From NCBI GenBank assembly GCA_025738555.1, contig JAOVFP010000006.1:1736001-1800000 (forward strand): 64,000 bases of DNA, in the 5' to 3' direction. The notes under the pieces were generated by a model. It searched no databases and was not told the origin of the DNA. It saw only the letters and a program-made list of their open reading frames with translations. Both the position numbers and the translations under genes were made by a program. Numbering within the stretch: the first letter of the stretch is position 1; each line of letters starts with the position of its first letter. Source of the DNA: Cyathus striatus. Taxonomy: Eukaryota; Basidiomycota; Agaricomycetes; Agaricales; Nidulariaceae. Of this stretch, positions 10,502 through 21,712 are shown piece after piece.

Positions 10502-12258
10502 ATGTCCGTTCCTTCTGTACTACCCTACGATCTTCTTGTTTATATCCTTGAACCATACCACGATGACTATTCGCTGCTATCCCGATGTGCGCTCGTCAAC
10601 TGGGAATTCAATCGAGCAGCCTCCAAGCTACTGTACTTCCGCGTTGTATTATCACCTTCATTTCGACCTGTGCTTAATCTTAGGGATCCTGGATTCATCT
10701 CTGTTCGTTCATATCGCAACACTTATTTTAGTTTAGTATTGTTCAAGCTACAAACTCTGTAGGCGGGATCCAACTTACCGTCAGCTCTGCTGCCGCGCAA
10801 CGCTCCGTATGTGATAGCTCTTGAAGTCAGCGGTGCCGTGATTTTCATTTATCCTCATCCCTTCAGACAACTTACTTTTCTGCCTAGGTTATATATCTTC
10901 CCGCCCACCACCACGTAATACTATTTCAGAAACTATCCTCAGTGCCGTGAAGGCCTTCACAAATCTTGCGGAAGTCAAGTATACACCTGTGACATTTCAC
11001 GAAGACCTTTTTACCGAACCGTTGAAGGTGCTAAAAGTTGCACCCTCGTTAAGAAGCTTGACTGTAAATGGTTCTTGTATGGACGAAAAAAAGGCGCGAA
11101 TATTGGTTCAGATCGGCGGATTGGATAAACTCACGCTGAAGGATCCAACAAGAGCCTTGCTGCAGCTGCTTCCAGACTGGTTACGGCACTTGTCGAGCTC
11201 GCTGACTGGGTTACACCTCTTGGTATCGATCCCGTCCACCCTTTGGCATAACCTCCTGCTCAACTTCTTCCACGTAGGACAACTGTGGGTCTGTTACACC
11301 CGGTGTATTAAAATCTTTCCTTCCACATGTAAAGCAGAATCTTCGCACCTTCACTATAGGACTCTCGTATTCACTCACGGATCAAGATGTATTTGTATTC
11401 CTTGGTGAAATAAGAGAATTAGAACACATACAGCTACGTTATTACTGGGTAACATTTCCCCAGTTTAGCCTTCACCTCAGAATGAACTATTGTTTCTAGC
11501 AACTGAAGCCTCCACCCCACCAACCACCGCTTCCAAAACTCCGTACCTTCATCGTCAATCATCCACGAATGTACTCTAAAGATGAAGTGCTGAAAGTCTG
11601 CAAATGGATTCGACGCGCCATTACATCCTCTTCCATCGAAACTCTACGAATTGCAGGCGATATCGACGAAGACGAAACCATTTCAACATTTTCTCATGAT
11701 TCGCTGGTCGACCATCTTGTCGAGAAGCAAAAGTCCACTCTTCGGGTTCTTGATATAAGGACATCGTACGTCGGAGCGCGTGGACTAATGAAGCTACTTA
11801 CAAACTGCACCTTGCTGGAGGAAATCTACATTTGCGGAGGGAAAGACACGTTGGTTCGTGCATTAAATTGGCATTTCAGTGTACATGTATATCGACGTGC
11901 TACATACGCTCAGACAATCTTCTCTGACTACTGCAAAAACACCCCACATGTACACACGGCATTATTCGATATTCACAACGTCAAGCGGAACATGTATCGT
12001 GTGACTCAAGAAGAGGCATGCGAAATTTTTGTAACCTGCCCTTCGCTTCGAAGGTTGACGGTGAATGGGAAAACTTGGGAGGTAGGTATTCCTTCATGCA
12101 TTTACAGGTTCTAATATAACAATGAGCTGTAGGGAGAATGTATGCTGAAGGTCAACTCTGGACTTGAATTAAGTATTCGAGAAGTTCATCCACCCAAGCT
12201 TCCGTGGGACAAGGATAAAGAACTTATTCAAGGTGCAAATGCCATGTTATATTTCTGA
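10502..12258 (+). CDS. F-box / LRR-like protein, Agaricomycete type
   Basis: Probable F-box substrate adaptor for an SCF ubiquitin ligase; the substrate is unknown. Six exons (10502-10702, 10763-10832, 10888-11222, 11278-11448, 11500-12081, 12133-12258) give 494 aa in phase. The N-terminal 40 residues form an F-box-like helix set (LPYDLLVYILEPY, LLSRCALVNWEFNRAASKLL). Beyond this come spaced Leu-rich strands (LKVAPSLRSLTVNG, STLRVLDIRTSY, CPSLRRLTVNG), as in LRR-containing mushroom F-box proteins. An in-frame ATG at 10466 adds 12 residues, but the F-box begins right after the 10502 ATG, so I prefer the latter. The 3' end nearly touches a convergent small gene. Confidence 0.75.
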
Positions 12259-12359
12259 TATAGTACAAGTTATGAAATTCCGCTTGAAATAAATAGTTGT
12301 CCTTGCGTTGTCCACCGTAAAATAAGTAATCCGAGTACTGATACATCACACACACGAGT

Positions 12360-12752
12360 TCATGAAGCTGGGGACTCTTCTTCGTCCTGCTTTCGTTCCT
12401 GTTTTGCAATGCGAAGTCTATAGGATGGCGATGGTTAGTGCCCCTGTATTTCACTGCTATCTATTAGTAGAATAGGCACCCACTTATTACGAGCCGACAA
12501 TACCCTCAAAGTATTTCTTCTTTCTGCTTCTGTCATATTAGGCCAATTAGCAATCCTAGATAGTGTCTGTATTGTCGTGTATAATAAGTTAAGTGGTTCT
12601 GGTGTCCCAGAATAAGGCACATACCCCGTCGCTATTGACCACCATGGGACCAGCTCATCCAACGCAATAGATTTCGAGTTGACATCAAGTTTAGCAGTGT
12701 TGGGCGCGTCATGGGTGCTGGGAGTGAGAGAGGGTTGGCCTGATTTTTTGTT
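12360..12752 (-). CDS. hypothetical protein, 3' exons (5' end unresolved)
   Basis: Two exons join cleanly (12484-12752 to 12360-12417), encoding about 108 residues that end LRIAKQERKQDEEESPAS. The core ELVPWWSIATGYVPYSGTPE followed by LSRIANWPNMTEAERRNTLR looks like a real fold: a W-rich turn and two helices. I do not recognise the family. The exon is open back to a TAG at an apparent acceptor (TTTAG, 12753). No upstream exon with an ATG fits in phase without an intron under 30 nt, so either a distant first exon exists or the gene is 5'-truncated. Confidence 0.5.
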
Positions 12753-13576
12753 CTAAAGCCATTGTTGAGGATGATTACGATGTCGTAAAGTAGGTACAGT
12801 ATAGGTATAGACATCAAGCTCAAGTATGAGAACGAATCGAAAGTTCAATTAGGTGCCGCATGCCAGGGCTTTCCGAAATTCCAGTGATGAAAGAATATTC
12901 TGGAATTGTTTACTTATTTAAATCCAATTATCAAGTACTACCTGGAGCCTGCTGATAAGTAAGCAGTGGCAAAGTAGTTTTACAAATAATTCCAACATAA
13001 TCCTCAGCGCAACTATTAAGCCGGAGCAAATTTCACGTACTTCAAACTTCTCGTTCAAAGGCAGCCTTCGGCAATCCCACAGCAACTTATTCTATGGCCT
13101 CCTGCGCGAACGATCCTTATGCTCCAACACACTACTAGTTTTCTAAGCACTCAGTGGCACACACAGAGACTTACTGTATCCCGTAAGAGTCCTAGCCGTG
13201 GGCGCAAGCTTCCATTATCACCAGTCAAATCGCCGCATCCTGACTTGCTACTTGCCTAATTTTTGATGCTTCGAGAAGAACCTACCAATATCCAGGCGAG
13301 AGTTGCGCTGAACCTTCGCCACGGTGCCTCAAAGCCTCGAGGCCACTGAGCTTGCCATCCTTCAACAAGTTACAGTTAGTCCATCGTCTAGCATGGATCG
13401 ATGGAGGCTATGAAGGGCGCTTTCTTCGTACATGCTGTGTGTTCTTTGGCGGTGACACTGATAGTTCCACGGGGATATGATAACTAAGCGATTATAAGTA
13501 CCCCGCTATCATCTATCACCGTCTTCCTGCTCTCTTCCTCTCTTCCTCCTTTCTTGTACCATTCTCTTCGGACATC
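12753..13576. other. intergenic, no gene seen
   Basis: About 0.8 kb between the small minus-strand gene and the start at 13577. A CT-rich tract (about 13500-13560) just before 13577 looks like a basidiomycete core promoter. Nothing else stands out. Confidence 0.45.
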
Positions 13577-14415
13577 ATGCCCTTTTTCCCATACTCGCAC
13601 GATTTCAGTATTAATAACGCACAGTTCTACGATGTAGGCGGAAATATGACGTCCAACGACACTTCTCGTCATACTACAAACATAAATTCCAATAATCGCA
13701 CCACTAACAATACGACCGATTCCTACAACACCGACTCCAGACAGGACAACAGTACTCGTTCGCGTCCTGCTATAGATTTTGACCATTAAATGGGATGATT
13801 GACGTGCACATCCAGATAGAACATACCATGGTAGTGTACGCCGAGGCGTGAACACCCAGACGTTTACTCAGAACAATAGCGGTGTTCGTGCGTATTTCAC
13901 ACACTTCAAGTTTTTTTACAGGAGTCCCTGATACCATCAAAGCCCGTCGGAGGGGTAAACAGTTGAACTCACAGCTGTTTTCCTTCGAGGGCATCCGACC
14001 AATGACACAATCCGAAGAACAGGAACTCGAAAACACGCTTGCACAATCTCTTGGAAATCTGAATCAACGACTCCCTGGCAATGGACCTCAATCGCACAGA
14101 ACACTTTTGGACCAAAGTGCTCGGAACTCTCAAGCAAACTTTTACGATGGATATTCAGGTGATCAGCAGGAGCCTGTTCCTTCAAATCACTCGCGGCCAG
14201 ATCCCCAGCAGTATTATTCTGCTCCTGAAGTACCTTCGATGCCCACGAGGCGCAATAATCCATTCTTGAACATGGTGAATGCTCGACAGGGACAGCAAGG
14301 CACTGCTTATGCACCCACTCTTACTCACTCTCGGAGTGCTCCTGCCGAGTTTGAGTCATTCTACGACGTTGATGAAGATGAGGCGGTGGAGAATAAATTA
14401 CAGAACCGAACATGA
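13577..14415 (+). CDS. Asn/Thr-rich protein, possible amyloid-like motif
   Basis: Three exons (13577-13751, 13816-13881, 13922-14415) give 244 aa with correct phases. The N-terminus MPFFPYSHDFSINNAQFYDV followed by GGNMTSNDTSRHTTNINS is a pattern I associate with a mushroom-specific family of short N-terminal modules, sometimes found beside NLR-like proteins. Residues about 20-75 are extremely rich in Asn, Thr and Ser, continuing into VNTQTFTQNN. The rest (RRRGKQLNSQLFS, EEQELENTLAQSL) is polar and probably disordered. No signal peptide or TM segment. Its composition resembles prion-like or beta-solenoid amyloid signalling motifs, but that is inference; function unknown. Confidence 0.6.
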
Positions 14416-14733
14416 CTGTTCAATTCCCCTTGTCAAGTACATTTTACCACATCTTTTCATGTTAGTTCCCATGACGCATAATCTCTCTTGCATATCTTCA
14501 TTCTGCGGTACATATTGTTATTAGTTTCATTTCATATCTACCACTGGCGTGTGTAGAAAACTCCCTGTGAATTCATATCTCTGGCTTGTCTAAGAATTGT
14601 TTCTTAAATCTTGCAGTCATGCACATAAGTACTGGTACCATCAGTAGAATAAGTGCTGACTTCGAATACAGGCATAAATATCATTACAGGTCGTGACTAG
14701 TTGTATCGCATCTACTGGTAGTATTCCATTCAC
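14416..14733. other. convergent 3' regions, no gene seen
   Basis: About 0.3 kb between the Asn/Thr-rich gene stop and the GH30 stop on the opposite strand. It should hold both terminators; no ORF. Confidence 0.5.
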
Positions 14734-17249
14734 TCAAAGCGCATCAAACTTGTGCTGTTGGCCCTCCACATCTGCATAAAATTCGAACTGATCTGCGTCG
14801 TCGGCGTTTAAGGAGTTTGCTGGTGCTGCGAATACGAGATGCCTTGATTGAGACGGTCATGACGGCGCGAGACAAAAGCAAAAGCTTACCATACCACCAG
14901 AGTGTGGTGACGCCGACCGGAAAGGTATATGTAGCCTAGTATTACCAGTTATCTGCAAGCTCAAAATCTATTCATAATACAACCAATTACCTGCATTCCT
15001 CGGAACTCGATCGTAGTTTGGACAGGCGTAGGGTTCCATCCACCCTGATTATCATTCACTAAACGTCGCATTAGAATACTTTTTTGTTCGTACTACAATA
15101 TTCTGGAGTGCTTACAATTCAGAACCACAAGAGAATATCTCAACCAATCCGACGAAGACACTCTTCCGGTCACATATGCGCCAACATTAAGTGCCCAGTT
15201 TAAGGATCCGCCAACTGTGACGCCGATTCGTTTACCCCAAGGACCACCCACATCCTTGGAAGGATTGCCTTCGAGGCCTGCGCCATAGCGTAAACTAGAT
15301 ACGTGCATCGGTCATATCGTATAAAATATATTTGCCCGCTAATACTTACACTCTTGGTTAACGCTGTAAGAACCGTCACTGTTGACGGTAGCTATTGGTC
15401 GACAGCCAGAACCACCACAGCTATTGGTGCCTGGAAGCTTTGGGTTTCCGTTTCCGTCTAGCACAATGTTCCACATCAATGCACTGTGTGCATTATGCGT
15501 GATAGAGCCTGGAATGTGGAGTCTATAGCTTTACTAATATAAAGGCTAGTTATAGAGCTTACCGGTGAATAAATTGGTCATATACCACTGCGAAAAGAAT
15601 GAAAATGTCAACTAAAAATAAAGAAGTAATATTACTTACCTTAATATCACTCCACCAATCGCTGCCTATGGTGCCAGAACACTCTACACTTTGTTAGAAC
15701 GTCGAGAATGTTGATTGACTAGCCATAGTGAAGCAGTACCTGTGAAGTAGATCTCCTTCAAATGTGTTGTCAGGTACAACCCAAAGCTATAACGATTTTG
15801 CCCACGAACCTTGGTAGGAAATTGCGAATGAAAATCATCCTGTTCGTCGACAGTTCCCTAAAAAGTCACGGTGAATAATATTATCAAACGGATAATCATG
15901 CAGGATTATACCGAGTAGCAATGGAAAGACACCCCATCGAACGCACTCCCTGCAGTCTGCATAAGTTGCACTGGATATGTCGAGGCACTATTCCAATTAT
16001 GTTCAAATCCTAAAGTAGTAAGCAAACGAGGTCTACTTCAGCTGCTTTAGAATAGTTACCTATGATCTTTGTTCCGGAGAAACCATTCTGATTCATTAAA
16101 CTTCGTAGTGCAGTGCCAACCTGAGCTTCTACAGCGACAGTAAATGTAGCCGTTGGGTAAGTCGGATTGCTGTTCTGCGGTTCGTTCTGGATCGAAATCG
16201 CATATACATTGAAACCTTTGCTATTGAAGCCTTGAAGACATTTCAAAAGGTAGGTAGCGTCTATTTAGAAGATTAGCGCGTCCTCTCGTAATGACACCTA
16301 TTACTGCATACAGTTGTTGATAAGATTAGATTGAAGCGATCCACCGTTCATTGATCCACTGGTTTTCATCCAACCTGGCTATTTGAAAGTTAGGTGTCGT
16401 AAAAGATTTAAGGTACGAAGGACCTACAGGAGACCATGGAAGTACATGTATGCGAATAACTGTATGATGGTATAGATGATATAAACACATTCACGCTGAA
16501 GATCCTGATCAGTCGACTTACGACTATTAACGGAGCGAATATCGCTTAAAACGGAAAACAAATAAGACGGGGCTCTGTTGATGTCGAAATTATTGAAAGA
16601 AGTATCCCCGCTATTATCATCGAAGCTGTAGTCTGAATTCGAGTAGTGAGCTCTTGCATTTTAGTTATGTAAATTCAACAGGTTTAACTGACCACTTGCA
16701 GAAAAGTCGGATGCCCCGAGCGGAACGCGTATGTAGCTTAACCCAGCAGCATTCGCCCCATCGGTTGGAGAAAATAAATAGTTCAATAGGTTCCAGTAAT
16801 TAGCAGAGTTTTTGGACTGAGCAACTAGATTAACATGGCATATATCAGTAAGAAAAGCAATTTCAAACCTTTAAGTTGTTTAACAACAGAGCAGAAGAGT
16901 CGGCTGGAGGAAACTCGTTCCTTAATATCTTCTCCAGGAAAGGAAATATAATACTCACTGAGTGATCCTCCGAATCCCCACACGGACTGATACGTGGAAT
17001 CATCGTCTACTTGGATGTCCGCACTTCCAATGACATTGGGTGCAGTGAAATTAATAGGCGTAGAAGGTTTAAGAGAAGTAAAGAGGTTAGAGCGGTCCCA
17101 AGTGGTCTGCCACTGATGATCGCAATATGAAAGCGGGTCAGTGATGGTTCCTCAGAAGACCTTTCAACGTAACTCACAATATCCCAGATTTGCTGAGAAG
17201 CAGCACGTTCTAAGAACAACAGCCCTACGGCGATTGATAGACTTCTCAT
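14734..17249 (-). CDS. secreted glycoside hydrolase family 30 (endo-beta-1,6-glucanase type)
   Basis: Secreted GH30 enzyme, probably cleaving beta-1,6-glucan of fungal walls, used in own-wall remodelling or mycoparasitism. The ATG at 17249 starts a signal peptide (MRSLSIAVGLLFLERAAS). More than ten short exons follow. Recognisable blocks: YQSVWGFGGSL near the N-terminus, VYAISIQNEPQNSNPTYP with the acid/base Glu of NEP, VECSGTIGSDWWSDIK with the nucleophile Glu, and GVTTLWWYA near the end. The last exon ends HKFDAL and TGA. An ATG seven codons upstream gives a less typical signal peptide. Subfamily is my inference from the NEP and ECSGT contexts. No lesions were noticed in the conserved blocks, but not every exon was traced. 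Confidence 0.88.
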
Positions 17250-17659
17250 GGGCAGAAATTGCAGAAGCAATAATATAAGAAATAACAGTAGTACGTTGCA
17301 GAGAAATGAAATGTATGGGCGTGGTGGGTATCAAGTGGGCCGTCTTAAAGAGTTGAATGTCGCATCGTCTGGACAACGAGAAGAAGAAAACCTGATATGC
17401 GATGTTCAGTCGACGTACCAACATATGTCATGAATTCACACATGGGGTAGTACACCTGCTCAGAGTATGGAACTAGGAAGAGGCAGTCACATCGCTTAGC
17501 CGATTATAGGAATGCACTACCTCTACTCATCACTGGTCGAGACTAGCCCAACCGCACTATCGACGTCATGTGTGTATTCCCAGTCTCACACAAGCCCTGT
17601 CGCCACATGTCCATCGCACGGGGCTTGTCTTCGGAACCGCCACTACCTCCTCATCCCCC
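17250..17659. other. intergenic, GH30 promoter side
   Basis: 0.4 kb upstream of the GH30 start. Short ORFs on both strands have no splice support or domain. No clear TATA box relative to 17249. Confidence 0.4.
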
Positions 17660-17978
17660 TCAGCATCCCATTTTCCGCAGCGCAGACAAATAGCTCTTGC
17701 GTCTGGTGAAGGAACCAGCTGACCGTATTACTCCGTGTTCAACAAAGTCCCAGAACGGAGATCGATCACCTTCTCGTCCAACAGCGTTGCGATAACGTTG
17801 CTTGAAATCAAAAATGGAGGTCGGAGAACATGGTTACTACAATTTGAAAAGGAGGTTTCTATACCATGAACGTTTGAGGAATGAGCGTGCGTACTTCTGA
17901 AAAAGGTAACTTTACTTTTACGGCAATATTCGACCCTGAGGGCGGCACCCATACAAGCATACAATCCCATACAGCCAT
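17660..17978 (-). CDS. candidate small gene, two competing models
   Basis: A first exon 17865-17978 (MAVWDCMLVWVPPSG...) and a second 17660-17800 (QRYRNAVGREGDRSPFWDF...) join in phase across a 64-nt intron to give 84 aa. A rival model with an upstream exon starting MLKDYMSTSALF and a GTACGC..CAG intron reads the other frame (LRPPFLISSNVIATLLDEKV). Both obey splice rules and neither matches a family I know. It lies between GH30 and the beta-adaptin 3' end. It may be a real orphan or chance. Confidence 0.25.
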
Positions 17979-18176
17979 GAGCTAACAAACGGCGTACGTA
18001 TTGTATAACCTACAACTGAATAAGGCAGAAGTAGACATGTAATCTTTCAACATCGTGAATTGAATTCCTTGGTCAAATATCAAGTATCTACCTCAGTAAG
18101 AGTCGAAAATTACCCAGTTTATTGTAAAAGCAAATCCGGATGAAGATAAATACAGCGTATCATGTAAACAAGTGCT

Positions 18177-21100
18177 CTAAAACAAGCCAAGAAGATCGTC
18201 CTGAGGTTGCTGAGCAGGTGGTGGTGACTGTGACGCTCCAGCACCAAGTGGGATACCAGGCGACACGGCAGGTGGTGCAGGCGATATGGGGGTAGCACCA
18301 AATGCACCAAACCCTGGCGTCAACCCGCCAAATGATGGCTGGGCCGGCGTGGCTTGTAGGCTCATTCCACCACCTCCAAAAATCGACACCAGGTCATCCA
18401 GAGGATTACTTGATGTACCTGCAAGCAGATTCGCTGCCGCCGGTGTTTGTGACAGCACCTGGGTAGCCGCAAGTCCAGAAGGTTGGCCATCGCCAGCGGG
18501 TTCATCCCCAAAGTCACTACCAGGAAATAGTATTACTTCATCGCCACAGAAATAGAATAATAAATAGACGTACAGTAGGTTCTCAGACTGCTGACCGGCG
18601 GCGACAGTCTGTAAAGCCTTTTGTGTCGACAGTCGGTCGTCGGCAGGGCTACACAGAGTCAGCAATGCCCTAACCATGCAGAAAATAATAAAATCTCTTA
18701 CTCGACTTTGTGCTGCACGGTATCAGCACTAATACGCCCCTTACCGACAAATGTTTCCGCAGGTTTATGGTAGACGCTGGATAAGGTTCCAATTTCTCCG
18801 AGAAGCTCCTCTAACAAGGCCGGCGATACTGTAGTTCGTGGGATGGAGATCGGCGGACGATGTGCAAGGACAACAGCCTAAACAGGAGACATGGGGAAAG
18901 TGTCAGCAGCTTCAAAATTTGCACGGTAACTATCGCGGGTAATGGACCAAGGAATCCCCAACGAAATCGTCCTCGGGATTCGGGGTAATACTGGAGAAGA
19001 AGAAAAACATACCTTGGCTGCTCCCGGATCTGTCGAGAGGAGACGCCAGTAAATGTATGCGCGATCCCGAACATCCGGCGAATCGCACTCTTTCGTGGCA
19101 GTGTTGAGAACGCGTTGTACAATACCCTGAGATAAATCCGGTTTCCTCAAGAAGAGCTTCACCACAGCCGTCAACGTCTGTAATTGAACCTATTGATGTG
19201 CCAAGCGTTAGTAATGGTAGTTTAGAGCGGAAGACAACAAACGCCTAAAAGCAACGTGTGCAAAAATGTAAATATGGAAAGCACACCGCGCTGATCGTGT
19301 GCCAGGAGCAGGATATAAATGTTAGTGTGTCCTGATCAGAAAGACTCCCAGCAGAGCAGCACAAACCCAATGATCGAGCCGGGTACTGGAGTATGTACTT
19401 CGGAACTACCCCAGAACTGAAAGGCCAAAATAGAAAATGTAAAAGAAGACAATAGAACGTCACGGAACAAGTATTGAATGGTACCAAAGAGGTGAATTAA
19501 CCAAGAGAAGTAACCTACAGCGTATGATTCCTCGGTGAATGTATCCACGAAAACTCCCAATAGTTCGTCTGCATTATCAATCTTATTGGCATATTCACCA
19601 ATAATCCAAATCAATGAAGCTTTGGCTTCAGGCTCATCGAGCTCATCAAGATTTGCACATAACGTTGGGATGACGCCTTCATATGTCGATGGGTATTTGC
19701 GGAAGATGTCCTACATACGGGTGTAGGTTCAGAGAAGGAAAAAAACGCCCAGATCAGCTCGGCAAAACACACCTTCATCACGACTACAGCCTCTTGTACC
19801 ACATAGCTCACTCTTGTTGCGATTAACTCCAACAGCACGTTAACGCAGCGCTCAGCAGCGGCGTCGATTTTCACTGCTGTCTGGCCAATCGCCTTAATAC
19901 TCTTCCTCACAAAGTCCACATCTACTTCCGAAGAGTATCTGTGCACAAATATGCAATTAGTACTTGGGTATGGAGAAGATGAAAAGAAACTTACTCCTTC
20001 AGCTCGCTCAGTAATGCATCAACGTTATTCTCGCTAGCCAATCGAACCATGATATCCAACTTCTCAACCTTCACATACAGAGGATCATTATATTTGCAGA
20101 AGAACACGCGCATCTCGTTCGACAGAATATCAGGTCGTTTCTGAAGGAGGAGGTTGATGTTCCTGAGTGCAACCCACTGAACCTCAGGGGGTGATGAAAG
20201 AAGAGTAACCAAGGGCGGTGCCATCTTTCGAATGAGCTGCTTGACGAGATCTTCTCTATGAACACCGCGCATGTGGATCATGATCACCTACTGAGTGGTT
20301 CAAATCACAGTCCGAAATTCAGAATGATACAACGCACCTTGACTGCCGCTAACACTACCGAGCCGTTTACGTGCTGGAATTGAGGTACCACGCGTTCACA
20401 AATATGCTCGCTCTCCTTTTCGTCTTTGGCTTCATATCGAGCTAGCGCGTTGAGTATGGCAACACGGCCCCATTCTGAACATTCATTGAGTGCAATTAAG
20501 AGCTTGCTGAGAATCGAGGAGGTAATGTGGAAGATGCTTGGATCCGACGAAGATGTTGAAGGTTGGGATGTAGTGGAGATGTGGATATCAGTAAGTGCAG
20601 CAACAGTGTTGGCTACCACCTAAGACGGCCATGGATATCAATATATACAGTAGTACTGTCAGTAGCTCACCATGGGATTACTATCAGAAATCATCTCATG
20701 CAACTGCTCCAAGAACCCATTTTCTATAACCAGCTCAGGTTTGAGATCGTAAAGTTTCGCAACGCACAGCGCCGCCGTCTTCCGCACGTAAGGGTTCTCA
20801 TCCCTCAAACACTTCTGTAACGGATCGCAGAGGTAATCGATTATCTTTTCTGCCCTCAAACATCCCATAGTACGGATCGCCAGCGCGCGCACGAGAGGAT
20901 TAGGGTCGTCTGTGTCTTTGACAAAGGTGTTCACGGCAAGAATGACGAGCTCCGGTTGAGTTTTAGCATAGTTCATGAGGTATAAGTAGACCAGCTTCTT
21001 TTGCTCAAGATCCTCTGTTTGCATGTTCTTCAGAACATCGGGAAAGAGACCACTGACATCTATCAAATATAAACTCGCGGAATGGTACACTCCAGTCACA

Positions 21101-21231
21101 GCACATACCTTTTCCGACTGTCATAGACGCAATGACGCGCTTGATAGCATCCTTCCGCTTTTCTTTGTACTCGCTGTTGAGGTCGACGCTGAGTTCGTAG
21201 TTTTCCCCTTTCTTGGACCGCGCACGCTCAT
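18177..21231 (-). CDS. APL2: AP complex beta-adaptin (AP-1 type, ear-less)
   Basis: Large beta subunit of a clathrin adaptor complex, acting in vesicle budding at trans-Golgi/endosome membranes. Very conserved trunk blocks: [114 protein letters not shown]. Many exons. After the armadillo trunk comes a Gly/Pro/Ala hinge with [10 protein letters not shown], and the protein ends exactly at DDLLGLF, a clathrin-box-like motif, with no appendage (ear) domain, as in other ear-less fungal beta subunits. The 5' end is odd: the only nearby ATG (21229-21231) is out of frame with the KKGENYEL reading frame. Symbol follows the yeast AP-1 gene; AP-1 versus AP-2 is not settled. Confidence 0.93.
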
Positions 21232-21712
21232 TGATAATGAAATAGGAGGTGAACGAGGAGAGTGAAATGGAAGGGATTTGAGCTGATCGGGTACGATGGC
21301 TCAATGCCGGTAGTGGTAAGTACGGTTTGCTTGTCCTTGTTGCTTTCAAACTTGTTGCAACGTCGATGCTCTAAGGTCTTCCGAATCCGAATGGTATCTG
21401 ATTTCGTCACTAAAACTTGCCACTGGCTTGCAGTTGTCCTCGTTATTAGTCTGTGCTGTATAACTTCAGTTAAGATGTGCCGTTACAGGACTCCTATCTG
21501 GAAGAGTCTCCTCAAATTCAAGTGTAAGTACTCGGTAATATAACAGAAAGATTAACCGCAAGCACAGGCAAGTACCTACACATGCGGCAGTGCTCTAGGA
21601 ACAGGAAAACTACTAGAATCATAATTTATAGGTAGTACAACATTGCTACAAGGTATGTAAATATTATCTTATGCTTTGAATGTAGTTGACTAGTTGACAT
21701 CGTTTAATCTTA
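21232..21712. other. intergenic / possible 5' leader of beta-adaptin
   Basis: 0.48 kb between the adaptin 5' end and the 3' end of the next minus-strand gene. The adaptin frame stays open upstream to about 21349 but without any ATG. A further 5' exon could hide here, though I could not place one. Confidence 0.4.
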
